In this document: positions 1 through 5,233 of the stretch, in pieces | Position numbering within the stretch: position 1 is the stretch's first letter | Layout: every line of letters starts with the position of its first letter | Assembly (NCBI GenBank): GCA_028274925.1 | Contig: JAQCNR010000463.1 | Coordinates: 1 to 5,704, forward strand | From: Halovenus sp. | Lineage (GTDB): Archaea > Halobacteriota > Halobacteria > Halobacteriales > Haloarculaceae | Length of the DNA: 5,704 bases | Direction: 5' to 3' | Notes under the pieces: generated by a model | Database searches by the model: none | What the model saw: only the letters and a program-made list of their open reading frames with translations | Told to the model about the DNA's origin: nothing | Program-made: the position numbers and the translations under genes

Positions 1-1749
1 GAACAGTTGGTTGTTGACGAACATCCGAACGACGATATTGATAGCGTCGGGTTATTCAGCCGAGTCGCCGAGGGGGGCGGAATAAGGAACGTTGAATTAG
101 AGGATATCAATGTCACCGGTAAGCAATCCGTTGGAGGACTGGTTGGACAGGTCAGTGGGAGTACAATTTCAAATACATCAGTGTCAGGCAGTATTACAGT
201 CCTCGCGGATGGTGGCAATGTTGGTGGTCTCGTCGGGGCTTTACGCGACGAAGAAAACACTAGAGGAAAAATTATCAATTCCTCGGCAGATGGCAGTGTC
301 ACTCATAATGGGGCTGGCGGGATCAGCAGTAGTGCGGGGGGGCTTGTTGGCCGCATAGGACCTAATTCTGATGTAGAAGAATCATCTGTATCGGCTACTG
401 TGACTGGTGAGGGTGACGGTATACGTGTTGGTGGCCTTATCGGTACTAGTTTTGGGACAATAACTGATGTGTCCGCAAGCGGGGATGTTACAGATGAGAC
501 AGAAGCAGGTATGAGCACGGTCACTGGCGGGCTTGTTGGCTTCGTTGCTGAGGGAACGGTTGAAAAAGCATCCGCAAGTGGAGACGTTACAGGCAATAGT
601 TTTACCGGCGGTTGCTTTGGCCAGTTCGGTGCTGGTGGTAGCGATGAAGCAGTAGCTGTTGATATATCCGCCAGCGGCGAGGTTGAAGGCAGTGAGACTG
701 TAGGCGGACTTGTCGGAAGACTTTCTTCTAATTCTGAGATGACTAACGCGTCTGCGACCGGAAGTGTAGAAGGAACTGAAGAGGTAGGGGGACTGGTTGG
801 CACAGCCAACGGCAGTATCACTGAAGCAACTGCGGCTGGAAAGGTAAGTGGAGCCGATACAGTAGGTGGACTCGCCGGATCTGTTAGAGCCGCAATCGCT
901 GAGTGCCGCGCTACAGGCGATATTGAATCCGAGGGCTCAGCTGGCGGGCTCGCAGGTACGAAATCTGAGGGTTCTATCGAGCGATCAGTTGCAACAGGGG
1001 ATGTGGATAGCACCGGACAAAGCGTAGGGGGACTCGTCGGAAGTAACTTTCCGGATGGCAAAATCAAGGATTCATACGCGATGGGCAACGTCCAAAGTAC
1101 CGATGGACAAGTAGGTGGACTGGTCGGTGGTGGTCCTGGCACAATTGATAGCTGCTTCGCTACTGGTACTGTAGATGGCAGCTTCTTGGTAGGTGGACTC
1201 GTCGGCAACGAGTCTGACGGTGCTGTTGAAGACTCCTACTGGGATACTGAAGCAAGTGAGCAAGATGAGTCACCTGTCGGAGAGGGACTCACTACAGCTC
1301 AAATGACCGGTGAAACAGCTCCCGACAATATGACTGGTTTTGATTTCAGCGGTACTTGGCAGACTGTTGTCGAAAATCAAGAAATCAATGGAACAACACC
1401 GGATGCGGATGGATATCCAATTTTAAGACAGCTTGCTCCGGAGCCACAACTTGGTGCAGAAGGTGATCCAAATTCAGCCGATTTCAGTCTTGATCCGTGC
1501 TTCATTGCCACCGCAGCCTACGATACCCCCGCAGCATCCGAAATTGATGTTCTACGAGATTTCCGGGATGACGTGCTCCAGCGGAACGCATTTGGCCGAC
1601 TGATGATCAAAACCTACTATTGGGGCAGCCCGCCTATCGCTCGCTGGATTCGACGAGACAGCACCCGACGTGAACTGGTCAAGCAGTATTTTGTTAAGCC
1701 GTTGATCACTATCGTTGATAGGAAAAGCAACGTGTGGCGGCGGGACTAA
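1..1749 (+). CDS. GLUG-repeat surface protein with CFI-box C-terminus (5' end outside window)
   Basis: The reading frame is open from base 1 to TAA at 1747-1749 (582 residues visible), so the true start, and probably a signal peptide, lies upstream; the TTG at 7 is only the first permitted start codon. From about 40 to 1210 the protein is a string of GLUG motifs: a divergent VGLFSRV, then 13 cores such as VGGLVGQV and AGGLVGRI, spaced roughly 30 residues apart. One core is degenerate (TGGCFGQF, 604-627). After the repeats comes SYWDTEAS...GLTTAQMTG...NMTGFDFSGTWQ...GYPIL, the usual closing segment of GLUG proteins. GLUG repeats are expected to form a beta-helix in secreted adhesin-like proteins. 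The last ~83 residues begin with CFIATAAY (1498-1521) and match the CFI-box C-terminal domain, thought to be a sorting or processing signal. Many third positions are A or T, unlike the sulfur genes. Ligand and precise role are unknown; repeat family is confident, surface location inferred. Confidence 0.85.
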   Translation, partial: EQLVVDEHPNDDIDSVGLFSRVAEGGGIRNVELEDINVTGKQSVGGLVGQVSGSTISNTSVSGSITVLADGGNVGGLVGALRDEENTRGKIINSSADGSVTHNGAGGISSSAGGLVGRIGPNSDVEESSVSATVTGEGDGIRVGGLIGTSFGTITDVSASGDVTDETEAGMSTVTGGLVGFVAEGTVEKASASGDVTGNSFTGGCFGQFGAGGSDEAVAVDISASGEVEGSETVGGLVGRLSSNSEMTNASATGSVEGTEEVGGLVGTANGSITEATAAGKVSGADTVGGLAGSVRAAIAECRATGDIESEGSAGGLAGTKSEGSIERSVATGDVDSTGQSVGGLVGSNFPDGKIKDSYAMGNVQSTDGQVGGLVGGGPGTIDSCFATGTVDGSFLVGGLVGNESDGAVEDSYWDTEASEQDESPVGEGLTTAQMTGETAPDNMTGFDFSGTWQTVVENQEINGTTPDADGYPILRQLAPEPQLGAEGDPNSADFSLDPCFIATAAYDTPAASEIDVLRDFRDDVLQRNAFGRLMIKTYYWGSPPIARWIRRDSTRRELVKQYFVKPLITIVDRKSNVWRRD

Positions 1750-1753
1750 AAGC

Positions 1754-1789
1754 AGGGTGGTATGTTGTGTGGGAGAGGTATACCACCCT
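1754..1789 (+). repeat. 10-bp inverted repeat just after the GLUG gene
   Basis: AGGGTGGTAT (1754-1763) and ATACCACCCT (1780-1789) are perfectly complementary around a 16-nt loop, beginning 4 nt after the stop codon. A second, mutually exclusive pairing GAGAGG (1773-1778) with CCTCTC (1787-1792) is possible. It may form a 3' stem-loop on the surface-protein mRNA, protecting or ending the transcript. No T-run follows, and archaeal termination usually depends on U-rich tracts rather than hairpins, so I label it an inverted repeat and not a terminator. Confidence 0.5.
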
Positions 1790-1846
1790 CTCTAATCAAC
1801 CGGAAGAGAGATTATACCCCAACAGATGGGTTGCACTGTGCTGTAT

Positions 1847-1972
1847 TCACGCTCTATATTCAGCGTTCGCTTCTGACAGATCCTGAGTAGATGATGGCTC
1901 AACGTGATGCAGCGCTCGCCTGTACTGAGCGAATTCAGAGATACTCTCTTCTAGCCACTCTCCACTCCTCAT
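1847..1972 (-). CDS. Doubtful 41-residue ORF, unrecognised
   Basis: A short leftward ORF reads MRSGEWLEES...SEFAQYRRAL...EANAEYRA with TGA at 1847-1849. The peptide is acidic, looks helical, and has a residue mix closer to a haloarchaeal protein than to random translation, which is the only reason it is listed. The frame stays open upstream to a GTG at 2029, but that extension reads through the perfect hairpin at 1999-2022, so the ATG at 1972 is the more sensible start. I see no Shine-Dalgarno site. I do not recognise a family. It may be a real small protein, a leftover of a larger gene or of a mobile element, or chance. Confidence 0.2.
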   Translation of the reverse strand: MRSGEWLEESISEFAQYRRALHHVEPSSTQDLSEANAEYRA

Positions 1973-1998
1973 ACTGTTGGCTATCCCTACGTGAAGCG

Positions 1999-2022
1999 TT
2001 TCGACACCCCGTGGTGTCGAAA
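1999..2022. repeat. Perfect 10-bp hairpin with 4-nt loop
   Basis: TTTCGACACC (1999-2008) pairs perfectly with GGTGTCGAAA (2013-2022) around the loop CCGT. It is the strongest single stem in the window. Compact hairpins like this occur at the ends of IS200/IS605-type elements and in other structured non-coding DNA, but no transposase fragment is visible nearby and I cannot name the element. Confidence 0.55.
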
Positions 2023-2030
2023 TCCTCACA

Positions 2031-2128
2031 CGGCTATAGCCGACAGTATTATACTAGCGTTTGCAGGTCTTCGCTCACTCAATCGAGCGCTGTCGTGCGA
2101 TCGGATGTGCAGCCAGTTGCAAACGCTA
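2031..2128. repeat. Cluster of palindromes with 11-bp inverted repeats at its edges
   Basis: CGGCTATAGCCG (2031-2042) is a perfect 12-bp palindrome. AGTAT-T-ATACT (2045-2055) follows immediately. TAGCGTTTGCA (2055-2065) is then repeated inverted as TGCAAACGCTA (2118-2128), enclosing 52 bp that contain a smaller CGCTC/GAGCG stem (2072-2076 with 2085-2089). The cluster has no credible coding frame and stops just before the truncated HTH reading frame at 2135. It could be a MITE-like element, the end of an insertion sequence, or a structured RNA; the sequence alone does not decide. Confidence 0.5.
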
Positions 2129-2134
2129 CTGTAG

Positions 2135-2284
2135 TTGGCATCCGACGTCAGTCGTAATAAAGCCGGCGTGAGCCGTGCCCTCGAGTTGCTATTCGGGTAC
2201 GACCTGATCGAATACCGCGAAGAAGACTCCCAGGAAATCCCCGAATTGAAACTCGACACGATGATTGTCGAGTCGATCGTTTGA
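2135..2284 (+). pseudogene. 3' remnant of a winged helix-turn-helix regulator
   Basis: After an in-frame TAG at 2132-2134 the frame gives 49 residues: LASDVSRNKAGVSRALELL, then FGYDLIEYREEDSQEIP, then ELKLDTMIVESIV, ending at TGA 2282-2284. The first part has the pattern of helix 2, turn and recognition helix of a winged helix (LAxxVxxNxAxVSRALxLL), and GYDLIEY resembles the start of the wing. The end resembles the C-terminus of short haloarchaeal winged-helix proteins. Helix 1 and a proper start codon are missing, and neither other forward frame supplies them, so this is probably a decapitated gene cut near 2134 by the palindrome-rich block. A short expressed product from GTG 2168 cannot be excluded. 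It converges on the regulator gene, leaving 25 nt between them. Confidence 0.45.
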
Positions 2285-2309
2285 GCGGATCAACACTTCA
2301 GGTCAAAAG

Positions 2310-2714
2310 TCAGCTCTCGACGGTCGGCGTCTGCTCCACCGTGTCACCGTACTTGTCGCTGAATTCACCGATGAGTTGGCCCATCTGGGCGTACCAGTCG
2401 TTGAGCATTCGCTGCATCTCTTGAGCGACGTCGTCGGCATCTCGCGGGAGATAGACGTGGTAGTACCCACCCTGCTCGTAGTTGACCTGCTCCTTCTGCA
2501 GGAACCCGGCCTGCAGCAACCGCTTGACAGACCGATAGGCAGTCGACCGTTCACGGTCGATCTCCGCTGCGATCTCGTCGACGGTGAGCGGCTCGTCGGC
2601 ATCGTGTAGAAGCCGGAACACGTTTTTGTCCATCTCTTTGAGATTGTGGAAACACTCCAGCAGGCCCTCACACTGCATATCCTGCCGAAGCATCTCGCTC
2701 ATTGAGTCAGGCAT
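2310..2714 (-). CDS. Helix-turn-helix regulator of the sulfur module
   Basis: The 134-residue acidic protein has a winged helix-turn-helix at about residues 28-90: DKNVFRLLHDADEPLTVDEI, then AAEIDRERSTAYRSVKRLLQ, then AGFLQKEQVNYEQGGYYHVY. This resembles the TrmB/MarR-like helix-turn-helix proteins common in haloarchaea. A mostly helical tail (95-125) may dimerise. The N-terminus carries two cysteines, C15 and C21, in QCEGLLECF. They lie close together and could act as a thiol or persulfide switch, as in bacterial BigR/SqrR, though those are ArsR-family proteins. ATG 2714 is chosen as the longest start; ATG 2702 (Met5) is an alternative. It lies 112 nt downstream of the second YeeE/YedE gene on the same strand but has its own promoter-like spacer with a dyad shared with tusA, which suggests autoregulation. 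The DNA-binding role is clear; the signal and targets are inferred. Confidence 0.85.
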   Translation of the reverse strand: MPDSMSEMLRQDMQCEGLLECFHNLKEMDKNVFRLLHDADEPLTVDEIAAEIDRERSTAYRSVKRLLQAGFLQKEQVNYEQGGYYHVYLPRDADDVAQEMQRMLNDWYAQMGQLIGEFSDKYGDTVEQTPTVES

Positions 2715-2740
2715 CAGTTGTTGATGTTACGTGTCGCCCG

Positions 2741-2750
2741 CTCAAAAGTA
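2741..2750 (-). promoter_or_regulatory. Candidate TATA element of the regulator gene
   Basis: Read leftward the bases are TACTTTTGAG, 26 nt before ATG 2714. That spacing would give a leaderless or nearly leaderless transcript, which is common in haloarchaea, and there is no Shine-Dalgarno site. ACTTTT also occurs upstream of tusA. An alternative TATA-like stretch, CTATACAAAT, lies inside the adjoining dyad (complement of about 2749-2758). Confidence 0.35.
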
Positions 2751-2773
2751 TTTGTATAGTCCGTACAATACTG
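2748..2773 (-). promoter_or_regulatory. Candidate operator dyad upstream of the regulator
   Basis: Read leftward, CAGTATTGT (complement of 2765-2773) is followed after a short spacer by CAAATAC (complement of 2748-2754), giving GTATTG-N11-CAA(A)TAC, an imperfect dyad with one extra A in the right arm. It abuts or overlaps the candidate TATA box. The first nine bases are identical to the tusA-upstream site in the same orientation, and several spacer bases match too. It is a reasonable binding site for the regulator encoded immediately downstream. Confidence 0.5.
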
Positions 2774-2826
2774 CGCTCATATCCGTCAACACCGAGCAGC
2801 AGGCGGGTCTGTGGACGAACCACTGG

Positions 2827-3357
2827 TCAGCTGGAAGCGGGTTCGGCCACGTCGTCAGGGGTGTCCGGACGACGTGCTCGCCAGTAGCCTTGGGCGTATG
2901 CGCCGAGGAACATCCCGACGACCGCCCACAGGATCGGATAGTTCCCGATACCGACGCTCGCGTAGGCGGCACCCGGACAGATCCCCGACACACCCCAGCC
3001 GACACCGAAGATCGTCCCGCCAATGACGACGTTACGATCGAACTCTTTCACCCGTCGTGTGTACGCGCTAGCCGTCAATGGTGCCCGATCCAGGTACCGC
3101 GTCGCAACGGCGAACGTGAGCCCTGTCACGACGGCTGCGCCACCCATAACGAACAGGAGACCGAAGTCCTCGAACTGGAGGAAATCCAGCACAACCTCGG
3201 GGCGAGCCATACCGCTGATCGCCAGGCCCAACCCGAAGATCAGCCCGCCCACGTAGATCACCGGTACGAACAGCGGACTGCGGCTGGAGCCGCCTGCGTG
3301 TTGTTTCTCTCCAACCGTATGTTGAGAGGCCTCCCGCCGGTTAGTCTCGCCACTCAC
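2827..3357 (-). CDS. YeeE/YedE family half-transporter, second subunit (PmpB/DUF6691-like)
   Basis: The 176-residue membrane protein starts at GTG 3357, which overlaps the TGA of the preceding gene as GTGA; the frame extends further upstream but only antisense-in-frame to that gene. After a polar N-terminus (1-28), hydrophobic segments lie near 30-50, 66-87, 109-128 and 138-158. Two family signatures are present: GLGLAISGMARPEVVLDF (about 42-59) and GVGWGVSGICPGAAYASVG (about 118-136), with C127 in the second. This corresponds to the C-terminal half of YeeE/YedE (sulfur transport family), whose full-length members import thiosulfate using conserved cysteines. Here the protein is split and presumably pairs with the upstream gene product, as PmpA/PmpB do in bacterial BigR operons. 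The substrate (thiosulfate, sulfide or another sulfur species) cannot be told from sequence. Confidence 0.85.
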   Translation of the reverse strand: MSGETNRREASQHTVGEKQHAGGSSRSPLFVPVIYVGGLIFGLGLAISGMARPEVVLDFLQFEDFGLLFVMGGAAVVTGLTFAVATRYLDRAPLTASAYTRRVKEFDRNVVIGGTIFGVGWGVSGICPGAAYASVGIGNYPILWAVVGMFLGAYAQGYWRARRPDTPDDVAEPASS

Positions 3358-3848
3358 GGAACCACCCCGGTGGCCTGCACGAGTTGGGCTGTCCCGACCG
3401 CAATAGCGAGGAACGTCGCTACGTTCACAAGCGAGGTGTTCGAGAGCGAGCCGACGCCGCAGACCCCGTGGCCCGACGTACACCCTTTGCCGAGGCGGGT
3501 TCCAACGCCGACGAGAAACCCACCGCCGAGCAGACGCCACCACTGAACCTCTGTCGTCCAGAGTTCGCCCTGAAAGAGAACTGCGTACACGGCAGCGCCG
3601 CTGATAATGCCTGCGGTGAATACGACTCTCCAGCCGCGTGACTGGACGTAGTTGAACCGGTTGAACCGAGGCACGTCGGAGACGTACGACAGTGTTGATT
3701 CTAAGAACGTACTTGCACCAGCGATAATTCCCGTCGCGAGGTAGATGACTGCGGCACCGAGTCCGACGAGCAGTCCACCGACGAGATACGGCACGACCCC
3801 ACGCGGGAAGAACTCACTGAGCGCAAGTACTGGAATGAGCTCGCTCAT
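3354..3848 (-). CDS. YeeE/YedE family half-transporter, first subunit (PmpA-like)
   Basis: The 164-residue membrane protein has hydrophobic segments near 18-45, 73-93, 105-118 and 138-160. The diagnostic YeeE/YedE motif is GVGTRLGKGCTSGHGVCGVG (about 114-133), with C123 and C130 flanking SGH; GLGAAVIYLATGIIAGAS (about 29-46) is the other conserved element. It corresponds to the N-terminal half of full-length YeeE/YedE, and with the next gene would make one complete transporter. ATG 3848 lies one base after the stop of the rhodanese/lactamase fusion, without an evident Shine-Dalgarno site, and its own TGA overlaps the GTG of the partner, so the three are almost certainly one transcript and translationally coupled. 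Family assignment is firm; transport of a thiosulfate-like or sulfide species is inferred. Confidence 0.88.
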   Translation of the reverse strand: MSELIPVLALSEFFPRGVVPYLVGGLLVGLGAAVIYLATGIIAGASTFLESTLSYVSDVPRFNRFNYVQSRGWRVVFTAGIISGAAVYAVLFQGELWTTEVQWWRLLGGGFLVGVGTRLGKGCTSGHGVCGVGSLSNTSLVNVATFLAIAVGTAQLVQATGVVP

Positions 3849-3849
3849 T

Positions 3850-5031
3850 TTAGTTCGTTAACGCCGTTTCGCTCGCTGCACAGTTGTTCGGCCCGAGTTC
3901 AAGCTCGAACGCATCCTCGTCGTCGGGGGATGCCTGTCCGAGGTTGGCGGCGATGATCTCCTCGTAGTTCGCCGGTTGTGGTGGCATATCCGAGAGGATA
4001 AATTCGACGAACGACGCTTCGTCCATCGAGAGTGCGTCCATCGCGCCTCGCAGTTCACCGAGCGTCGCAGTGTACGTCCCGTCGGCGTTCGTCGTTGCGG
4101 AGTCGCTGAAGTGGGCGGGTGCGATAATCGTCTCGTCAGACTGCGTCAGCACCGTCTCGGTGAGCGACTCGTAAAGCGTCCTCGCGGCATCTCTCGCTGC
4201 CTCGGGGTCTTCGAGATCGGGACGAGCGACACTCTCGGTGAACAGTCCATCGCCAGTGAATAGGACGTTTTCCACCCTGTACGCGGTCATTCCGCTCGTG
4301 TGACCGGGCGTATGGAGCACATCGATTTCGATGTCGCCGACGGTGAGCGCGTCGCCGTCGTCGACGGTTTCGTACTGGTGGTCGTACTCGACGCCACGCT
4401 CCGCAGCCGCAGCGGGAACGACTGCGGTCGCGTCTGTCTGCTCAGCGAGCGTTCGAATTCCAGAGATGTGATCCGCGTGGATGTGCGTGTCGAGTGCGTG
4501 GGTGAGTTCAGCACCGAGTGTTCGGGCGTCTCGGACGTACTCGTCGGTGAACGCTCGGAGCGGGTCGATGACCGCTGCCTCTCCGCTGGAGATGACGAGA
4601 TACGCGAGACAACCGCTCGATGGGCGCTGGTACTGTGCAATCGTCGCGTCGGTGTCGACATCCAGTTCGGTGTATTCGTAGATGCGCGCCCAGCCTTTCA
4701 TCCCCTGTTCGAGGTGGGTGACATCGAAGCCGTTTGCTTCGAGGCCCTCGGCGACCATCGCACTCGACTCGCCTTTCGCACACAGAACAGTAATCTTCTG
4801 ATCGTCTGGGAGATCCGCGAGAAGATCCTGTGGCATCCCGTCCAGCAGCCGGAAATACGGATAGTTCACGATCTCGACGTTCTCTCCTTCGATGTGCCAC
4901 TCGTCGAAGTTGTCTCCCGAGCGCACGTCGAGGATGAACACGTCCTCGTCGCGACCCATCTGCTCTTTTAGCTGCGCTGGTGTGATAGACTCAACGTCTT
5001 CCTCGGTGGCGGGGTTGTCTTCATCCCACAT
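3850..5031 (-). CDS. Rhodanese / metallo-beta-lactamase fusion, probable persulfide dioxygenase
   Basis: The 393-residue cytoplasmic protein has an N-terminal rhodanese domain (about 13-120) with FILDVRSGDNFDEWHIEG and the active-site loop CAKGESS (C84). The metallo-beta-lactamase domain (about 130-345) has HIHADH (H183, H185, D187, H188), TPGH (H244), FTGD (D261) and PAHF (H307). In ETHE1-type persulfide dioxygenases one iron is held by the equivalents of H183, H244 and D261; the expected reaction is glutathione or other low-molecular-weight persulfide plus oxygen to sulfite. Haloarchaea generally use gamma-glutamylcysteine, so the thiol partner may differ. The tail MPPQPANYEEIIAANLG and the end LGPNNCAAS look like conserved family features. 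The rhodanese comes first, the reverse of known bacterial lactamase-rhodanese fusions. ATG 5031 follows a good Shine-Dalgarno site, and the gene leads the leftward arm. A related hydrolase role such as glyoxalase II is less likely given the rhodanese and neighbours. Confidence 0.88.
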   Translation of the reverse strand: MWDEDNPATEEDVESITPAQLKEQMGRDEDVFILDVRSGDNFDEWHIEGENVEIVNYPYFRLLDGMPQDLLADLPDDQKITVLCAKGESSAMVAEGLEANGFDVTHLEQGMKGWARIYEYTELDVDTDATIAQYQRPSSGCLAYLVISSGEAAVIDPLRAFTDEYVRDARTLGAELTHALDTHIHADHISGIRTLAEQTDATAVVPAAAAERGVEYDHQYETVDDGDALTVGDIEIDVLHTPGHTSGMTAYRVENVLFTGDGLFTESVARPDLEDPEAARDAARTLYESLTETVLTQSDETIIAPAHFSDSATTNADGTYTATLGELRGAMDALSMDEASFVEFILSDMPPQPANYEEIIAANLGQASPDDEDAFELELGPNNCAASETALTN

Positions 5032-5034
5032 CAG

Positions 5035-5040
5035 CCTCCT
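5035..5040 (-). promoter_or_regulatory. Shine-Dalgarno site of the rhodanese/lactamase fusion
   Basis: Read leftward the bases AGGAGG stand three nt before ATG 5031 (AGGAGGCTGATG). This is the only strong ribosome-binding site in the module and supports both the start chosen and a transcript with a leader, in contrast to the leaderless-looking regulator. Confidence 0.6.
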
Positions 5041-5072
5041 CTACAGACCAGCCGTCAATAAGACTTTGCATA

Positions 5073-5095
5073 GTAATTCTGTTTTACTGCAATAC
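5073..5095 (-). promoter_or_regulatory. Weak copy of the shared dyad upstream of the fusion gene
   Basis: Read leftward, AGTATTG (complement of 5090-5096) is followed at the same 11-nt spacing by AATTAC (complement of 5073-5078), which matches the CAATAC right arm at four of six positions. It lies about 42-64 nt upstream of ATG 5031 in AT-rich DNA and would overlap a TATA-like stretch (GAATTACTATGC). The left arm is convincing, the right arm less so. Confidence 0.35.
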
Positions 5096-5190
5096 TACTA
5101 TCAGAGATATAGATACTGAGGCACACATAAACCAATATACGAAGAGGCACCCAATACAGCAATGTTGTTATTGTGAGTTACTACCGATAC

Positions 5191-5200
5191 ACTTTTAGTT
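5191..5200 (+). promoter_or_regulatory. Candidate TATA element of tusA
   Basis: ACTTTTAGTT lies 33 nt before ATG 5234, in the AT-rich divergent spacer. Transcription would start near 5220, inside the dyad that follows, leaving a leader of little more than ten bases. ACTTTT is also the core of the element proposed for the regulator gene. Confidence 0.35.
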
Positions 5201-5207
5201 CACTGGA

Positions 5208-5232
5208 CAGTATTGTGCGTCGTATTCAATAC
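5208..5232 (+). promoter_or_regulatory. Candidate operator dyad overlapping the tusA transcription start
   Basis: CAGTATTGT (5208-5216) and CAATAC (5227-5232) form GTATTG-N11-CAATAC, a perfect 6-bp inverted repeat with an 11-nt spacer, ending one base before the tusA start codon. A smaller palindrome GTATT-C-AATAC (5222-5232) sits within it. The same bases occur in the same orientation upstream of the regulator gene. Lying downstream of the TATA element, it would suit a repressor that blocks the start site. Confidence 0.5.
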
Positions 5233-5233
5233 A

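Larger units (their letters stand above)
1750..2134. other. Non-coding stretch between the surface gene and the HTH remnant
   Basis: Apart from the hairpin at 1754-1789 and the doubtful 41-codon ORF, no frame on either strand gives a convincing protein here. The right half is crowded with palindromes, listed separately. An imperfect direct repeat, TACTGT-TTGGC-ATCC (1972-1987 and 2127-2143, each copy with small insertions relative to the other), brackets that block. No tRNA, rRNA or CRISPR repeat is visible. The combination of dense dyads, flanking direct repeats and an adjacent truncated gene suggests a remnant of a small mobile element or a rearrangement point. Confidence 0.4.

Noticed and set aside
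303..1208. Long leftward ORF rich in PTSPPT repeats
   Set aside because: It is the antisense reading of the GGLVG repeat codons; the proline-rich pattern is a by-product of the GLUG repeats.
130..1210. Tandem DNA repeat array
   Set aside because: The periodicity is at protein level (GLUG motifs); the nucleotide copies are too diverged to call recent tandem duplication.
1754..1793. Intrinsic terminator after the surface gene
   Set aside because: The stem is real but no T-run follows, and archaeal terminators are normally U-tracts.
1999..2128. CRISPR repeat remnant
   Set aside because: There are palindromes but no regularly spaced direct repeats and no spacer-like units.
1891..2157. Rightward 88-residue ORF across the palindromic block
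   Set aside because: The translation has no family resemblance, is Ser/Arg-rich and passes through every hairpin, as expected of a chance frame.
3358..3543. N-terminal extension of the second YeeE/YedE gene
   Set aside because: The added 62 residues overlap the first YeeE/YedE gene in another frame, are Arg-rich and match nothing in the family; the GTG at 3357 gives a normal GTGA overlap.
2731..3546. Rightward 271-residue ORF
   Set aside because: It is antisense to the YeeE/YedE genes and the translation has low-complexity Arg/Pro/Thr content typical of a GC-rich shadow frame.
4300..4971. Rightward 223-residue ORF inside the fusion gene
   Set aside because: The opposite strand carries unambiguous rhodanese and metallo-beta-lactamase motifs across the same bases.
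5213..5233. TTG start for tusA, seven residues upstream
   Set aside because: The added residues lie within the dyad and close to the TATA candidate; ATG 5234 gives the standard TusA N-terminus.
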